This document shows, in pieces, positions 25,971-36,900 of a stretch of DNA of 64,000 nucleotides (position 1 is its first letter; each line of letters begins with the position of its first letter). The stretch is from a bacterium. Its GTDB lineage: Bacteria > Bacteroidota > Ignavibacteria > Ignavibacteriales > Ignavibacteriaceae. The DNA lies in the NCBI GenBank assembly GCA_016716565.1, contig JADJWC010000002.1, forward strand, positions 868,001 to 932,000, given 5' to 3'. Below the pieces are notes generated by a model. The model worked only from the letters and a program-made list of their open reading frames with translations, did not search any database and was not told the origin of the DNA. The position numbers and the translations under genes were made by a program.

Positions 25971-27830
25971 ATGGAAAGTTCTAATAAAAAAGTTCCACGC
26001 TGGTTTTATCTTGTAATGATTTTACTTCCTGTTCTCATTATCGTATTGTTAGAAGTTTGCTTGAATATTTTTAACTACGGAAGAATTAATGATCAATGGA
26101 TTTCCACCGGAGATGGAAGATTAACCTTAAATCCTGAAATTGCATTCAGATATTTTTATAATACCGAAAGAGTTCCATCAGCCAATCACAATTATTTTGA
26201 TGAAATCAAACAGAACAAATCCTACCGCGTTTTTATAATGGGCGGCAGTAGTGCTGCGGGTTTTCCGTATTCACCTAATGGAGCTTTCTCCAGATATATT
26301 CAGAAAAGACTTGAACTACTCTATCCGGATAAAAAGATAGAAGTTGTGAATATCGCAATGAGCGCAATAAATTCTTATGCGTTAAGAGATATGCTTCCCG
26401 GAGTTTTAGAAAAGCAGCCCGAGTTAATAATAATTTATGCGGGTCACAACGAATATTATGGAGCGCTCGGTGTCGGCTCAGTTGAGACACTGGGAGATAC
26501 AAGATTTATTGTAAACACTGTAATCTGGCTGAACCAGTTTAAAACTTTTGAACTCCTCCGGAATATTATTAAGTCAGTATCCGGTATGTTTTCCGAGCCA
26601 GTAAAATCAGACGGAACTTTGATGGCACGGATGTCACAAAGACAACAAATTCCATTTGATTCAGATAAATATTTTGCAGGTTTGAATCAGTTTGAAGGAA
26701 ACCTTCGTGATATTCTGGAAATGGCAAAGGATGAAAATGTTCCTGTTATTCTAGGAAAACTGGTAAGCAATCTAAAAGATCAAAAACCTTTTGAGTCAAT
26801 TTCAGATAAAAATTTTCCATCGGCAGATGAGATCTTTACAAAAGCAAAAGATGAACTTGCTGCTGGAAATATTAAAAGTGCTGATTCACTTTTTAGATTT
26901 GCAAAAGATCTTGATGTATTAAGATGGCGCGCACCGGAAAAATTTAATCAGATAATTGAGACACTTGGTAATGAATTTAACTTCCCTGTTGTGGAAATAG
27001 ATTCAGTAATGAATGCTGAATCTCTCTCAGGTGTTGTCGGTGATGATTTGATTACTGATCATCTTCATCCCAACCTCAGAGGATTTCAAATTATTGGAAG
27101 AGAATTTTGTAATACTGCAATTAACTCTGGAATTTTTCCAAAGGCAGACAATGATTATTCGCTCCATACTCAGGATAGTATAACTTTAAGCCATTACGAA
27201 TTTACAAAGCTCGATTCCATCACAGCACTTTACCAGATAATTATCCTAAAAAGTGATTGGCCATACACAAAAGAAAAATTATCAGACGAAGAAAAACTAA
27301 AGCTGTTAAACATTCAAACTTATACTGATAGTTTAGCTTTTCTCACCGGTAAAGGTGATTTGTCCTGGCAAGCTGCACATCTTAAACTTGCAGAAAGAAA
27401 ATTTTCCGAAGGTGATTTTCAATCTTTTCAAAATGAAATTGCAGCTGTAACAGATGAATATCCATTCGATCCATTTCCGTATGAATTTGCGGCTAAGCTT
27501 CTTGTGAATTCAAAAATGTTCACGGAATCTTATCCTTTTCTTGCTAAACTTAATGAGTTGCAACCCGGTGCGTATTCAACAAAGTGGCTAGGAATTATTG
27601 ATTTGTTGAACAATAAAGTCGACTCAGCAACAAATTTTCTTTCGAAGAGTATAAATTACAATTCATCAGATGCACAGGTTTATTATAACCTTGCCGGCGC
27701 TTACTCAATAAAAAAAGATTACAAAACAGCTTTGCAGATGATCAATCGTTGTCTTCAGTTGGAACCTAATTACTCGATGGCGAGAGACCTTCAGCAGCAG
27801 CTATTGAATGCCACTGGAACGAGAAGGTAG
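25971..27830 (+). CDS. Membrane-anchored SGNH-hydrolase-like protein with TPR, copy 1
   Basis: A 619-residue protein: short cytoplasmic N-terminus, one membrane helix (about 11-34), then a large exported SGNH/GDSL-like domain. Block I is GGSSAAGFP with S93 as likely nucleophile; the Asn block is AGHNEYYG; the catalytic Asp/His block is DHLHPN. C-terminal helices (about 480-615) contain TPR-like repeats, the clearest being AQVYYNLAGAYSIKKDYKTAL. Proteins of this kind may act as O-acyl esterases or transferases on surface polymers. It is the first of three tandem paralogues, 9 bp before the second. Start at ATG 25971 upstream of the helix. Confidence 0.82.
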   Translation: MESSNKKVPRWFYLVMILLPVLIIVLLEVCLNIFNYGRINDQWISTGDGRLTLNPEIAFRYFYNTERVPSANHNYFDEIKQNKSYRVFIMGGSSAAGFPYSPNGAFSRYIQKRLELLYPDKKIEVVNIAMSAINSYALRDMLPGVLEKQPELIIIYAGHNEYYGALGVGSVETLGDTRFIVNTVIWLNQFKTFELLRNIIKSVSGMFSEPVKSDGTLMARMSQRQQIPFDSDKYFAGLNQFEGNLRDILEMAKDENVPVILGKLVSNLKDQKPFESISDKNFPSADEIFTKAKDELAAGNIKSADSLFRFAKDLDVLRWRAPEKFNQIIETLGNEFNFPVVEIDSVMNAESLSGVVGDDLITDHLHPNLRGFQIIGREFCNTAINSGIFPKADNDYSLHTQDSITLSHYEFTKLDSITALYQIIILKSDWPYTKEKLSDEEKLKLLNIQTYTDSLAFLTGKGDLSWQAAHLKLAERKFSEGDFQSFQNEIAAVTDEYPFDPFPYEFAAKLLVNSKMFTESYPFLAKLNELQPGAYSTKWLGIIDLLNNKVDSATNFLSKSINYNSSDAQVYYNLAGAYSIKKDYKTALQMINRCLQLEPNYSMARDLQQQLLNATGTRR

Positions 27831-27839
27831 AAAATAGAA

Positions 27840-29822
27840 TTGGCTTTATCTGATAAACAAATTCAGTTTATAAAAAAGAATTATAGAATCCTTTCCTCAA
27901 AGGAAATGGCGAAGCAATTGAATGTTTCAACTGAGGATATTAATTCATTTTTAAAAGAGAATAAAGCTTCTTCACCCAAGTGGTTTTATTTTTTGCTGAT
28001 CATTATCCCAATACTATTCTTTGTTCTTCTTGAAACAGGGCTTCGTATTTTTAATTATGGAAGAGATGATCGTGTATGGATCGATATTTCTCAAGATATG
28101 CAGATACTAAATCCCGAGCTTGGGTATAGATACTTTTTCACAACGCAGAACCTTCCGTTCTCAGTCGAGTCATTCATTTATAAAGAGAAAAAAGAAAACA
28201 GTTTCAGAGTATTTGTGGTTGGTGCAAGTTCTGCCGCGGGTTATCCGTATTTATCGAGTGCTTCTTTCAGCAAGTTCATCCGGAAAAAACTGGAGATTCT
28301 TTATCCGGATAAAACTATCGAAGTGGCTAACTTCAGTATGTCTGCAATCAATTCGTACACGGTCCGGGATTTAATGCCTGAGTTAATTAAAAAAAATCCT
28401 GATCTGGTTTTAATGTATCTCGGTCATAATGAATATTATGGTGCATTGGGTGTTGGATCTGTCGAATCATTCGGTTCATCGCGATTTATTGTGAACTCAA
28501 CTCTCTGGCTCAATAAATTTAAAACTGTTGAACTGACAAGAAACATAGTTAAATCAATTTCCGGTTTATTTTCTTCTGATAGTGAATTGACCGGTGGTAC
28601 AATGATGGCCCAACTTGCAAAGGAAAAGCTCATTGATTATAATTCTGAAATTTTCCTGGCGGGTATTGAACAGTTCGAAGGAAATTTGCACGATATTTTA
28701 TCAATGTGTAAAGAGGCTGATGTTCCGGTTATAGCAAGTATACTGGCAAGCAATCTTAAAGATCAAAGACCATTCGTCTCTGTCCCTGATTCGGATTATC
28801 CCCCAGCGGATAAAATATTTAATGAAGCTATTACAAAATTAAATGCAGGAAAGTTAGATTCTGCAAAAAGCTTATTCGTTTATGCAAAGGAGCTTGATGC
28901 TTTACGGTTTCGCGCACCGGAAGAAATTAATAATGTGATTATTCGTTTATGCAAGAAGTTTAATTATAAATTTATAAGAAGCGATTCACTGCTTAATTCA
29001 AAAAGTAATTATGGAATTGTCGGCGATGAATTGATGACAGACCACCTTCATCCGAATGTGAAAGGATATCAGTTAATCGGAAATTTATTTTTTCATGAAA
29101 TGAAAAGAAATGGCTATCTTCCAACTACTGAGCCATCCGATCTTGATGAGAAAACAGCAGACAGTCTGGTTTTTGCATATTATAATTTCACCCTCTTTGA
29201 TTCAACAGTAGCTGATTTCCGGATAAAAATTTTAAAAAACGACTGGCCTTATATAAATCCCAAAAATCAAATTCCGAGAAACAAACTGATTTCACTCAAC
29301 AATTTAATTGATAGTCTTGCACTTGAAATTATTGATGGAAGAATTTCAAGAGAGCAGGCACGATTGAAAGTCGCAAAGAGTTATTTGAGAAAAGATGAAA
29401 TGGATAAGTACTCAACCGAGATGGCTGCTTTGATTGAAGAGTTTCCGTTTCTTTATAAGTATTATAATGTTGCCTCGCGCGAGCTGATTTCGGCAAGCAA
29501 ATATCAGCATGCATATTATTTTTTAAAAAGAGGATTTGACAGAAAGCCTGATGCTTTCAATACAAAATGGCTTGGTATAATTGATCTTTCGCAGGGATTT
29601 ACAGATGATGCGATCAAATATCTTGAAGCAAGTATACGATTTAGCAGTAATGATGCTCAGGTTTATTTCAACATTACAGGTGCATATGCTCAGAAGAAAG
29701 AATTCACCAAAGCGCTTGATGCAATAAATAAATGTTTGCAGATAAATCCGGAGTTCCAGCGAGCGGCAATTATAAAGCAGCAGCTTGAGGAGATTATAAG
29801 TCAAAGGAATACCGTTGAGTAA
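27840..29822 (+). CDS. Membrane-anchored SGNH-hydrolase-like protein with TPR, copy 2
   Basis: A 660-residue paralogue of its two neighbours, with the same order: membrane helix (about 49-68), SGNH domain (GASSAAGYP; LGHNEYYG; DHLHPN), helical linker and TPR-like C-terminus (AQVYFNITGAYAQKKEFTKAL). It differs by an extra 45-residue N-terminal segment (DKQIQFIKKNYRILSSKEMAKQ, LNVSTEDINSFLKEN) that reads like a small helix-turn-helix and is probably cytoplasmic. Start is TTG 27840; its stop overlaps the third copy. The three block motifs are intact, so catalysis is plausible. Confidence 0.8.
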   Translation: MALSDKQIQFIKKNYRILSSKEMAKQLNVSTEDINSFLKENKASSPKWFYFLLIIIPILFFVLLETGLRIFNYGRDDRVWIDISQDMQILNPELGYRYFFTTQNLPFSVESFIYKEKKENSFRVFVVGASSAAGYPYLSSASFSKFIRKKLEILYPDKTIEVANFSMSAINSYTVRDLMPELIKKNPDLVLMYLGHNEYYGALGVGSVESFGSSRFIVNSTLWLNKFKTVELTRNIVKSISGLFSSDSELTGGTMMAQLAKEKLIDYNSEIFLAGIEQFEGNLHDILSMCKEADVPVIASILASNLKDQRPFVSVPDSDYPPADKIFNEAITKLNAGKLDSAKSLFVYAKELDALRFRAPEEINNVIIRLCKKFNYKFIRSDSLLNSKSNYGIVGDELMTDHLHPNVKGYQLIGNLFFHEMKRNGYLPTTEPSDLDEKTADSLVFAYYNFTLFDSTVADFRIKILKNDWPYINPKNQIPRNKLISLNNLIDSLALEIIDGRISREQARLKVAKSYLRKDEMDKYSTEMAALIEEFPFLYKYYNVASRELISASKYQHAYYFLKRGFDRKPDAFNTKWLGIIDLSQGFTDDAIKYLEASIRFSSNDAQVYFNITGAYAQKKEFTKALDAINKCLQINPEFQRAAIIKQQLEEIISQRNTVE

Positions 29823-31698
29823 AACTCCAAAAAGTGAAAATAGAAACCATAAGAAATCACCTTTATGGTTTTATCTAGTTCTAATTCTGATTCCTGTTAT
29901 CTTTTTTATTCTGCTTGAAATATTTCTCCGCGTTATAAGCTACGGAAAGAATACTGAGCAGTGGATTAAAATTACAGAAACAAAGCAGATGCTAAATCCG
30001 GATGTTGCAGCCAGATATTTCTTCAACACAGCAGATTTACCACAATCGAACAATGATGCATTCGATATTGTAAAGAGAAAAAATGCTTTCAGAATTTTTG
30101 TGATGGGTGGAAGCAGTGCGCAAGGATTTCCTTTCTCACCAAATGGAACTTTCTCCAGATATATCTGCGATCGACTCGAATTAGTTTATCCTGATATTCA
30201 TTTTGAAGTCATTAATCTCGGAATTACAGCAACAAATTCATATACAATCAGAGACTTGATGCCTGGTGTACTCGAGCAGGATCCTGACCTCATTTTAATT
30301 TATGCAGGACACAACGAATATTATGGCGCGTTTGGTGTTGGTTCAACAGAAAATATTGGTAATTCAAGAGAGTTTGTAAATTTTCTTATCTGGCTGAATA
30401 AATTGAAATCTGTTGAACTTCTTCGAAATGCAATAACAACCATAGCAGATCTATTCACCAAAGATTCTGATTCAAATAAAAATCGCGGCGGAACTTTGAT
30501 GGCAAGAATTGTAAATGAGCAGTTGATTACTTTTAATTCAGACTCTTATAATGTTGGAATCAGACAGTTTGAAGGAAATATGCGAGATATATTTCAAATG
30601 ACACAGGATGCCGGCGTCTCTGTTGTGATCGGAACACTCGTAAGTAATCTGAAGGATCAAAAGCCATTTATTTCAGTCGGTAATAGCAAAAATGAAATTG
30701 CGGACTCCGTCTATTCACAAGCATTAATTCAATTAGAGAATAACAATAATCAAACAGCTGATTCACTTTTCAGGAAAGCAAAGGATCTTGATGCACTCAG
30801 GTTCAGAGCGCCGGAAGAAATTAATAAAGTAATCAAAAGATTATCATTTGAATTTGGTTACACGACGGTAGATGTAGATTCAATATTCAATTCAATTAGT
30901 CCGGATGGAATTGTCGGAAATAATTTAATAGTAGACCATCTTCATCCATCGCTTAACGGTTATTTATTGATGGGTAAAACTTATTTTGAAGCCATCCGGA
31001 AAAATAATCTTTTACCAAAAACAGGAGGAGTCCAGTTGACTGATGAAAAACAGGATAGCATTGTTGTCTCTGACTTTGCATTTTCTCATCTCGATTCCAG
31101 CATAGCTGACATCAGGCTTCGGGGATTACTACATGATTGGCCATTTGTCGAAGATCCGGATTTATCTTTCCTGAAGAACTTGAATTTGAAAGACAGGATT
31201 GATTCGATTGCGTATAAAGTCGCGGTTGAAGATATGAGCTGGGAAATAGCTCACAGAGAGGCAGCTCAATCGTATCTCAACAAAAAAGATTATCATAATT
31301 TCGCAAAAGAGTTCCGTGTGTTAGTCTCACAGTATCCGTTTAAACTCAACGATTACGATTATGCTGCTTCACAGCTTATTAATGTAAAGGAGTACAATCT
31401 CGCATACTCATTTCTACAAAAAAGGTTTAAGGAATCACCCGATGCATTTTCTACGAAATGGCTGGGAAATATAAATTTAAATCGAGGCAATATTGATGAT
31501 GCCATCAAATATTTATCGCTAAGTATTAAGTATGATAACAAAGATGCACAAACTTTTTATAATCTTGCTGGTGCATTAATTCAAAATAAAGATTATAAAA
31601 ATGCTCTGATGGAAATTGAAAATTGTCTTAAAATAAATCCTGAATTCCCTAATGCACAAAACCTAAGAGCGCAGCTCACCGAAATAGTAGCTCAATAA
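29815..31698 (+). CDS. Membrane-anchored SGNH-hydrolase-like protein with TPR, copy 3
   Basis: A 627-residue third paralogue. The start is TTG 29815, overlapping the stop of copy 2 by eight bases. A membrane helix (about 17-38) leads into the SGNH domain with GGSSAQGFP, AGHNEYYGAFG and DHLHPS, and a TPR-like C-terminus (AQTFYNLAGALIQNKDYKNAL). It ends just before a bidirectional terminator. Divergence among the three copies is substantial, so the duplication is old; each may act on a different substrate (inference). Confidence 0.8.
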   Translation: MSKTPKSENRNHKKSPLWFYLVLILIPVIFFILLEIFLRVISYGKNTEQWIKITETKQMLNPDVAARYFFNTADLPQSNNDAFDIVKRKNAFRIFVMGGSSAQGFPFSPNGTFSRYICDRLELVYPDIHFEVINLGITATNSYTIRDLMPGVLEQDPDLILIYAGHNEYYGAFGVGSTENIGNSREFVNFLIWLNKLKSVELLRNAITTIADLFTKDSDSNKNRGGTLMARIVNEQLITFNSDSYNVGIRQFEGNMRDIFQMTQDAGVSVVIGTLVSNLKDQKPFISVGNSKNEIADSVYSQALIQLENNNNQTADSLFRKAKDLDALRFRAPEEINKVIKRLSFEFGYTTVDVDSIFNSISPDGIVGNNLIVDHLHPSLNGYLLMGKTYFEAIRKNNLLPKTGGVQLTDEKQDSIVVSDFAFSHLDSSIADIRLRGLLHDWPFVEDPDLSFLKNLNLKDRIDSIAYKVAVEDMSWEIAHREAAQSYLNKKDYHNFAKEFRVLVSQYPFKLNDYDYAASQLINVKEYNLAYSFLQKRFKESPDAFSTKWLGNINLNRGNIDDAIKYLSLSIKYDNKDAQTFYNLAGALIQNKDYKNALMEIENCLKINPEFPNAQNLRAQLTEIVAQ

Positions 31699-31700
31699 AA

Positions 31701-31721
31701 AAGCCCCGCAGAACGGGGCTT
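31701..31721. terminator. Bidirectional intrinsic terminator
   Basis: AAGCCCCG and CGGGGCTT pair perfectly around a five-base loop. On the plus strand a T-rich tract follows; on the minus strand TTTTTTATT follows. It lies between the converging ends of the third SGNH gene and the T9SS cargo gene at 31752, and should serve both. Confidence 0.92.
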
Positions 31722-31751
31722 CAAATTTTTATAGAACCAACCCGGAGGGGA

Positions 31752-32882
31752 TTACTTCAATAAAATCATTTTCTTTGTTTCAGTAAAGTTGCCAGAGCTG
31801 ATCTTGTAGAAATATATTCCACTTGTAAGATTAGAAGCATCAAAGTTAACCGTGTAAGTTCCAGCTGTCTTTGATTCGCTTACTAAGTTAGCAACTTTCT
31901 GTCCGATTGAATTGTAAACATCAAGTGTTACAAATCCTTCAGTCGGAATACTGTAATTAATCTTTGTTGATGGATTGAATGGATTCGGGAAGTTCTGCTC
32001 AAGAGCATAAGCAACTGGAGTTGAACCTGGAAGATCGTTCACATCTGTTGTGAATGCATGATTTCCCATTGTACCGAATACATTATCAACACGGCACTGC
32101 CATGCAAGAGCAAATAATTCAATCACATGGTTAGCGCCTATGGCATTTTCATTATCGTTTCCGCCACCATTATTTACAGCGTCGGCGTAATTGATACCAT
32201 ACTTGTACTGAATTTCAAAAATCGTATATGCAGGAAATGTAACAGTCGCCGTAAATATTTTATCACCAGCTGTTTCATCTCCACCTGTCGCTCCGTCATC
32301 ATACATAGGAATCATTCTATCTATCTGTGCATCAGGCCAACCAAGATCAGGCCATTGTAAAGGAGGTGTTCCACCTGCCATATGAACAGTATTTACCACA
32401 GGAAATGGCTGGTTATTTATTGCAGAAATTGCATTATTGCAATCGACTGTAAATATAACGTCAGTTGGCTGATTGGTAACCGTTTCAAGAGTACCGTCAT
32501 TGAATGCACGTGAAATTACAGCTTCGCCGTTGTTGTAATCATCCTGGGTAAGAATGTATCTTCTGTCAGATCCGCCTTCCCAGTTACTTGGTGTATAGAA
32601 AAATTTATACCCGGTTATAATGGTATCGCCAACTTCAGCACCAAATACTGTATCAGGAACTTCGCTGATATAAAAATTTGGGTCTAGAGTGCTTGGAACA
32701 AGGTCGTGCCGACCCCATCCATTGAAATTACCTCTGGCAGCGACAGTATCGGAAGTATTAAATCTACCAGAAAGTATTTCAATTTCCATATTGCATTCCC
32801 AGTTAACGAGAATGTCTTTGGGCTGGGCAAATGAGAGGCCCGCGAGCAAGAGCAAAAAGGAAATGTAGAGCAATTTATTCAT
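31752..32882 (-). CDS. Secreted protein with type IX sorting domain and glucan-binding-like motif
   Basis: A 376-residue exported protein. A signal peptide (about 1-19, LAGLSFAQ) precedes a beta-rich region with ARGNFNGWGRHDLVP, which resembles the NFNGW motif of CBM20/CBM48 starch-binding folds, and a second strand-rich region (about 140-280). The C-terminal type A sorting domain (about 295-376) has LEQNFPNPFNPSTKINYSI, YNSIGQKVANLV and a KKMILLK ending. It is the fourth gene in line with the TonB receptor, giant secreted protein and PorV/PorQ genes, though a 98-bp gap separates it. A surface protein delivered by T9SS; ligand unknown. Confidence 0.85.
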   Translation of the reverse strand: MNKLLYISFLLLLAGLSFAQPKDILVNWECNMEIEILSGRFNTSDTVAARGNFNGWGRHDLVPSTLDPNFYISEVPDTVFGAEVGDTIITGYKFFYTPSNWEGGSDRRYILTQDDYNNGEAVISRAFNDGTLETVTNQPTDVIFTVDCNNAISAINNQPFPVVNTVHMAGGTPPLQWPDLGWPDAQIDRMIPMYDDGATGGDETAGDKIFTATVTFPAYTIFEIQYKYGINYADAVNNGGGNDNENAIGANHVIELFALAWQCRVDNVFGTMGNHAFTTDVNDLPGSTPVAYALEQNFPNPFNPSTKINYSIPTEGFVTLDVYNSIGQKVANLVSESKTAGTYTVNFDASNLTSGIYFYKISSGNFTETKKMILLK

Positions 32883-32980
32883 ATTTCTATCCTTCTATTA
32901 TTGTGAAATATTGCTGTTGATTAAAGTTTCAAATCCAAATATAGATAATTTTTCCATTAAATATTATTCACTAAATAAGG

Positions 32981-33985
32981 TCAAAATTTAATGCCTAATG
33001 AAAAATGTTGAGTATAATCAAGCATACCAAAATCCTGGTAAGCATAATCTACTCTGACACCAAAATCAGTAGTGAAATTATAGTTTAATCCAACCCCGGC
33101 AGTAAATCCTTCTTCGGAATTAGAAAGGAACAATGATTTATAACCTAATCTGAATGCAATAAGATTATTAAACATATATTCACCACCAACATTTATTGAT
33201 TCATCGTTATCATTCGGGTGTAAAGCATCAGCAGCCAAAGTAACCCGATGTTCTTCACTATCCACAACATCCATTGCCAGACCAATTCTGAAAGTTAATG
33301 GAAGTGGGAATTCATCGGTTCTGAGGGATGCAAGTATCTGTTCGTTGTTACCATAATTATTTGGATCAATATCGTGCTGGACAAACAAATCCTGTCCGTC
33401 CATTCTCATCCCGGTTCCAAAGTTTGTGATTGTAGCTGCGATCCTTAATCCATAAATATCAGACAAGAATAATACACCAAGATCAACTGCGAAAGCACTT
33501 GCGGAAGTATTCCAAATTTTCTGCTGAATGTATTTAACCGTTCCACCGAGTGAGAATCTGTCAGTCAGGTTATAAGCATAAGTCATCCCCAGCGAAAGAT
33601 CGTGTGCTGAGAACATCTGCCCTGTACCGTCCTGCTCAGCTAAGGTTGTTATTTCCATTTCACCATAGTTCAGATAAGTAAGGTTTAAACCCACAGTGCC
33701 AGCATCTCCTAATTTTACCATTGCAGCGGCCCATTCATACGTAATATCAGCGAACCAGCTGGAATGTGCAAAGATCGCTTCATTAGTATTGCTTCGGGAA
33801 GCACCCGCCGGATTCCAGTACAATGAGCTTATATCATTTGACGTGGCAACAAAAGCTCCACCCATTGAAATCGCTCGAGGTCCAACACCTATATTAAGAA
33901 ACGGTGCCGCAGTCGATCCAATTTTTGATTGACCAAATAAACAGCCAACAGAGAGTAAAAGAAATATTATTATAAACTTTTTCAT
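32981..33985 (-). CDS. PorV/PorQ family outer-membrane protein
   Basis: A 334-residue outer-membrane beta-barrel. A signal peptide (about 1-18) leads to TAAPFLNIGVGPRAISMGGAFVA, DISSLYWNPAGAS and repeated amphipathic strands, ending HFSLGIKF with a terminal Phe. The opening and barrel match PorV/PorQ proteins, partners of the type IX system that shuttle cargo for surface attachment. I start at ATG 33985, which has GGAGA upstream; an ATG at 34000 overlaps the upstream stop. It is cotranscribed with the giant secreted protein and TonB receptor, suggesting it handles their products (inference). Confidence 0.88.
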   Translation of the reverse strand: MKKFIIIFLLLSVGCLFGQSKIGSTAAPFLNIGVGPRAISMGGAFVATSNDISSLYWNPAGASRSNTNEAIFAHSSWFADITYEWAAAMVKLGDAGTVGLNLTYLNYGEMEITTLAEQDGTGQMFSAHDLSLGMTYAYNLTDRFSLGGTVKYIQQKIWNTSASAFAVDLGVLFLSDIYGLRIAATITNFGTGMRMDGQDLFVQHDIDPNNYGNNEQILASLRTDEFPLPLTFRIGLAMDVVDSEEHRVTLAADALHPNDNDESINVGGEYMFNNLIAFRLGYKSLFLSNSEEGFTAGVGLNYNFTTDFGVRVDYAYQDFGMLDYTQHFSLGIKF

Positions 33986-33999
33986 AATTTCATTCTCCA

Positions 34000-36900
34000 T
34001 TATTTAATTAAGGCAAATTTGCCAATCTTGGTACCAATCCCCGGTGCGTCAACAACGAATACGTAGACACCAAAGGCTACATCAATATTTTCTTCGCTTC
34101 GTAAATTCCAATAAACATCGCCGACAAAAAGATTTTCGGTATTTAGAGTTCTTACCAGCTCACCTCTTACAGTAAAGATTGATATTTTCGATCCCGGCGG
34201 AATATATGTAAAACGGATTTCTCTTTCGCCTCTTCCGCTTGTTTGTGTACTGAGTAGCCTTTGTTCACCGGCATGTGTGACTACGTAAGGATTTGGCACA
34301 ACTTTAATCTTATCAAGCTGGTCTTTTGCGAGATCATTATCTATCCTGGCTCCATACATCGTAAAGAAGAAACTGTCATTCTGATTAAACGGTTTAAAAG
34401 TAATTATGTTGAACGTTCCAGCGGTTTCAAGTTCACTAAGAGTTCTGTACCTAATATTCACACGCCAGGTTCTTACGTACTGTCCTTGTACAAATTCCTT
34501 AAACCATATGCTGTAAGTATAACTTAAGGTACCTACTCTTAAATAAACCGCATCTATATATTGATCTTTCGTTAGGTTTTTAACCTTGAAGTTAATCGGT
34601 CTTGCCGGAACAATATTGCTTGCACCGGTGCCAACAGTATCAACAACAGAAGTGTCAATTATTGAATCATAAAATTCAATCACATAATCATTTGGCGTTG
34701 CGTAACCATTATATTTTGGATTGTTTGCAACAAACCTCAAAACTTCAAATGTCGGTGGTGGATCAGAAGGAATATTTGATGCATAGGATGTATCAACTGC
34801 AATAAAATCATTATATAACTGCATCCTGAATCCGTGACGAACCGGTGTCTCTCCGTTAAACAAATTGGATTCGAAAACGAGAGCATCATAAACAGCAGTG
34901 TAGTATGACTGACCGGTAACTCCGACTTTGTTGCCGTTTACAAAAATTGTATCCGTACCAGCAGGAAGTGGAATAGAATCGTTTGGATTGACGATGTAGG
35001 TCTGATTCGCAAGCGGAACAAAAACAGTATCCGGTGTCTGCAAATCCAACAAAGTCCAGTTGGAAGTTAAATCTGTCAGTCCTGTATCCTGAAAAACTAT
35101 CTGATAATTGAATCCATCCCGAACTTCCGCTTCATCAATAATTTCAACTGCTGCATAACCTGTTCCGAAGAATGGATCGGATTTTTCCAGATCATCAAGA
35201 AATGCATTTGAATACCCGGCTGGTCTTCTACCTGGAGTTATAAACGCTGTGTTATCATCAAGTATTACCTCACCGGTATTTGATCTGAATATAAATTTAG
35301 AATTTTCTTCCGGAAAGATATCCGGTGTTCCGTCTCCGTGGTCAAATGCACAAACTGCATAATAATATGTGATACCCGGAGTAACAGTCGAATCGACAAA
35401 CCGGTTTACTATTCCGTTACCTTCACCGAAGTAATATGTAATTCCGCCGAAGGCTTCCAGCAGTTCTGCACTCGGGATGAAAAATCCATTATACTGATTT
35501 GCTAGATCGTACTGAGCGATTGGTTTATCGAATGTTAAAACACCGAGAGCATTTGTAATTGTCCTTGCATCCCGGAAGTTTGCATCCGTTGCTCTGTAAA
35601 TTTTGTAGCCTTCAAAATCCTGTTGTTTGGTTACGAAGTCACGGGAATTTTCTGTCTCTTCACCATCCCAATAAATAACAACCTTTCCGTCATTTTGAGT
35701 GATATTTATCTTTGGCTTTTTCGGTGCCTGAGGGAAAGCATAACCAGCATTGTAAATCTGCTGAACTATTTTTTTATTCTTTACGATATCTGCGTAATCC
35801 TCACCGAATAACAATGAAACTGAAAATCTTTCGGGAGTTTTTGGAAAGAGCGGGAAGAATCCTGAACTATAAATAAAGTCACCATCCTGAGGAGTTGCCG
35901 GTACAACGTCGAATCTTCCCGGAGTCATTCTTCCCCAAAGAGATGAATCAATACTTAAATCAGGTGCACTTTGGAGTTCAAAGAAGTTAAATCCGGTAAG
36001 ACCGATTTGGTCAGATTCATCTGGATCGGTTTTCCCAAAATTTGGTTCACCTTGAGTTGGTATTCCATCTCCCTCGCCAAAATCCGGACCCGGATAGTTA
36101 TCATCTTCCGGACCTAACCCGTCTTCTCCTAAATCATCAAACAACGGATCCCAATCTTCATCTTCATCAATATCATTATCTCTTCTTTCATCGATTAAAA
36201 GATCATTCACTCCCGCCCCAGTGACAAAATTTTTGTACGACAGACCGGTCAATCCTCTTCTAACTCTGGTTTCATAGTGAGTTGCCTGGTTTTCATCAAC
36301 CAAACCATCAAGGTCATTGTCTATAGCATCGTTTGCCGAAGGATCCGGGATAAAAATTTCCTGGCCGTTAACTAATGTGAGAGTTGCATTACCTTCTCTA
36401 AGTTGAGTCACACCAGGTTCAATGATGAATCTGACTCCGAGTGAAAAAACTGTATCTGTAGTAGATTTAACTGTATGAAGCGATCTTTTATAAATTCTTA
36501 ATCCCTGAGCATCAACTGTATCTGAAATTAGCACAACCTGCTCACCAGCATTATAAATAACAGCATTAAAATCGGAAGAAACGAACCTCGGTGAATTTGA
36601 TTTGGAATCATTGTCATTATCAATTCCATCAAAAGGATTTCCCGGAGATTCGAGGAAAGCATAACCAACGTATCCAACTTTTTGTCCACGATTACCAATG
36701 CCATCACTATCCCAAGAATAAGTTATCCAGTCATTGATATCAAAAAATCCAAGGTCATCCTGGCTGTCGCCATCACCACCGGCTAATGTTCCAACTATAG
36801 TTCCGAAATTAGCTTTTTTATAAAGCGTTGTTCCATCATTGTTGATTTCATACAACCAGAATATTGCATCTTCAGCTAAGAAACTTGACCATTGAAAACC

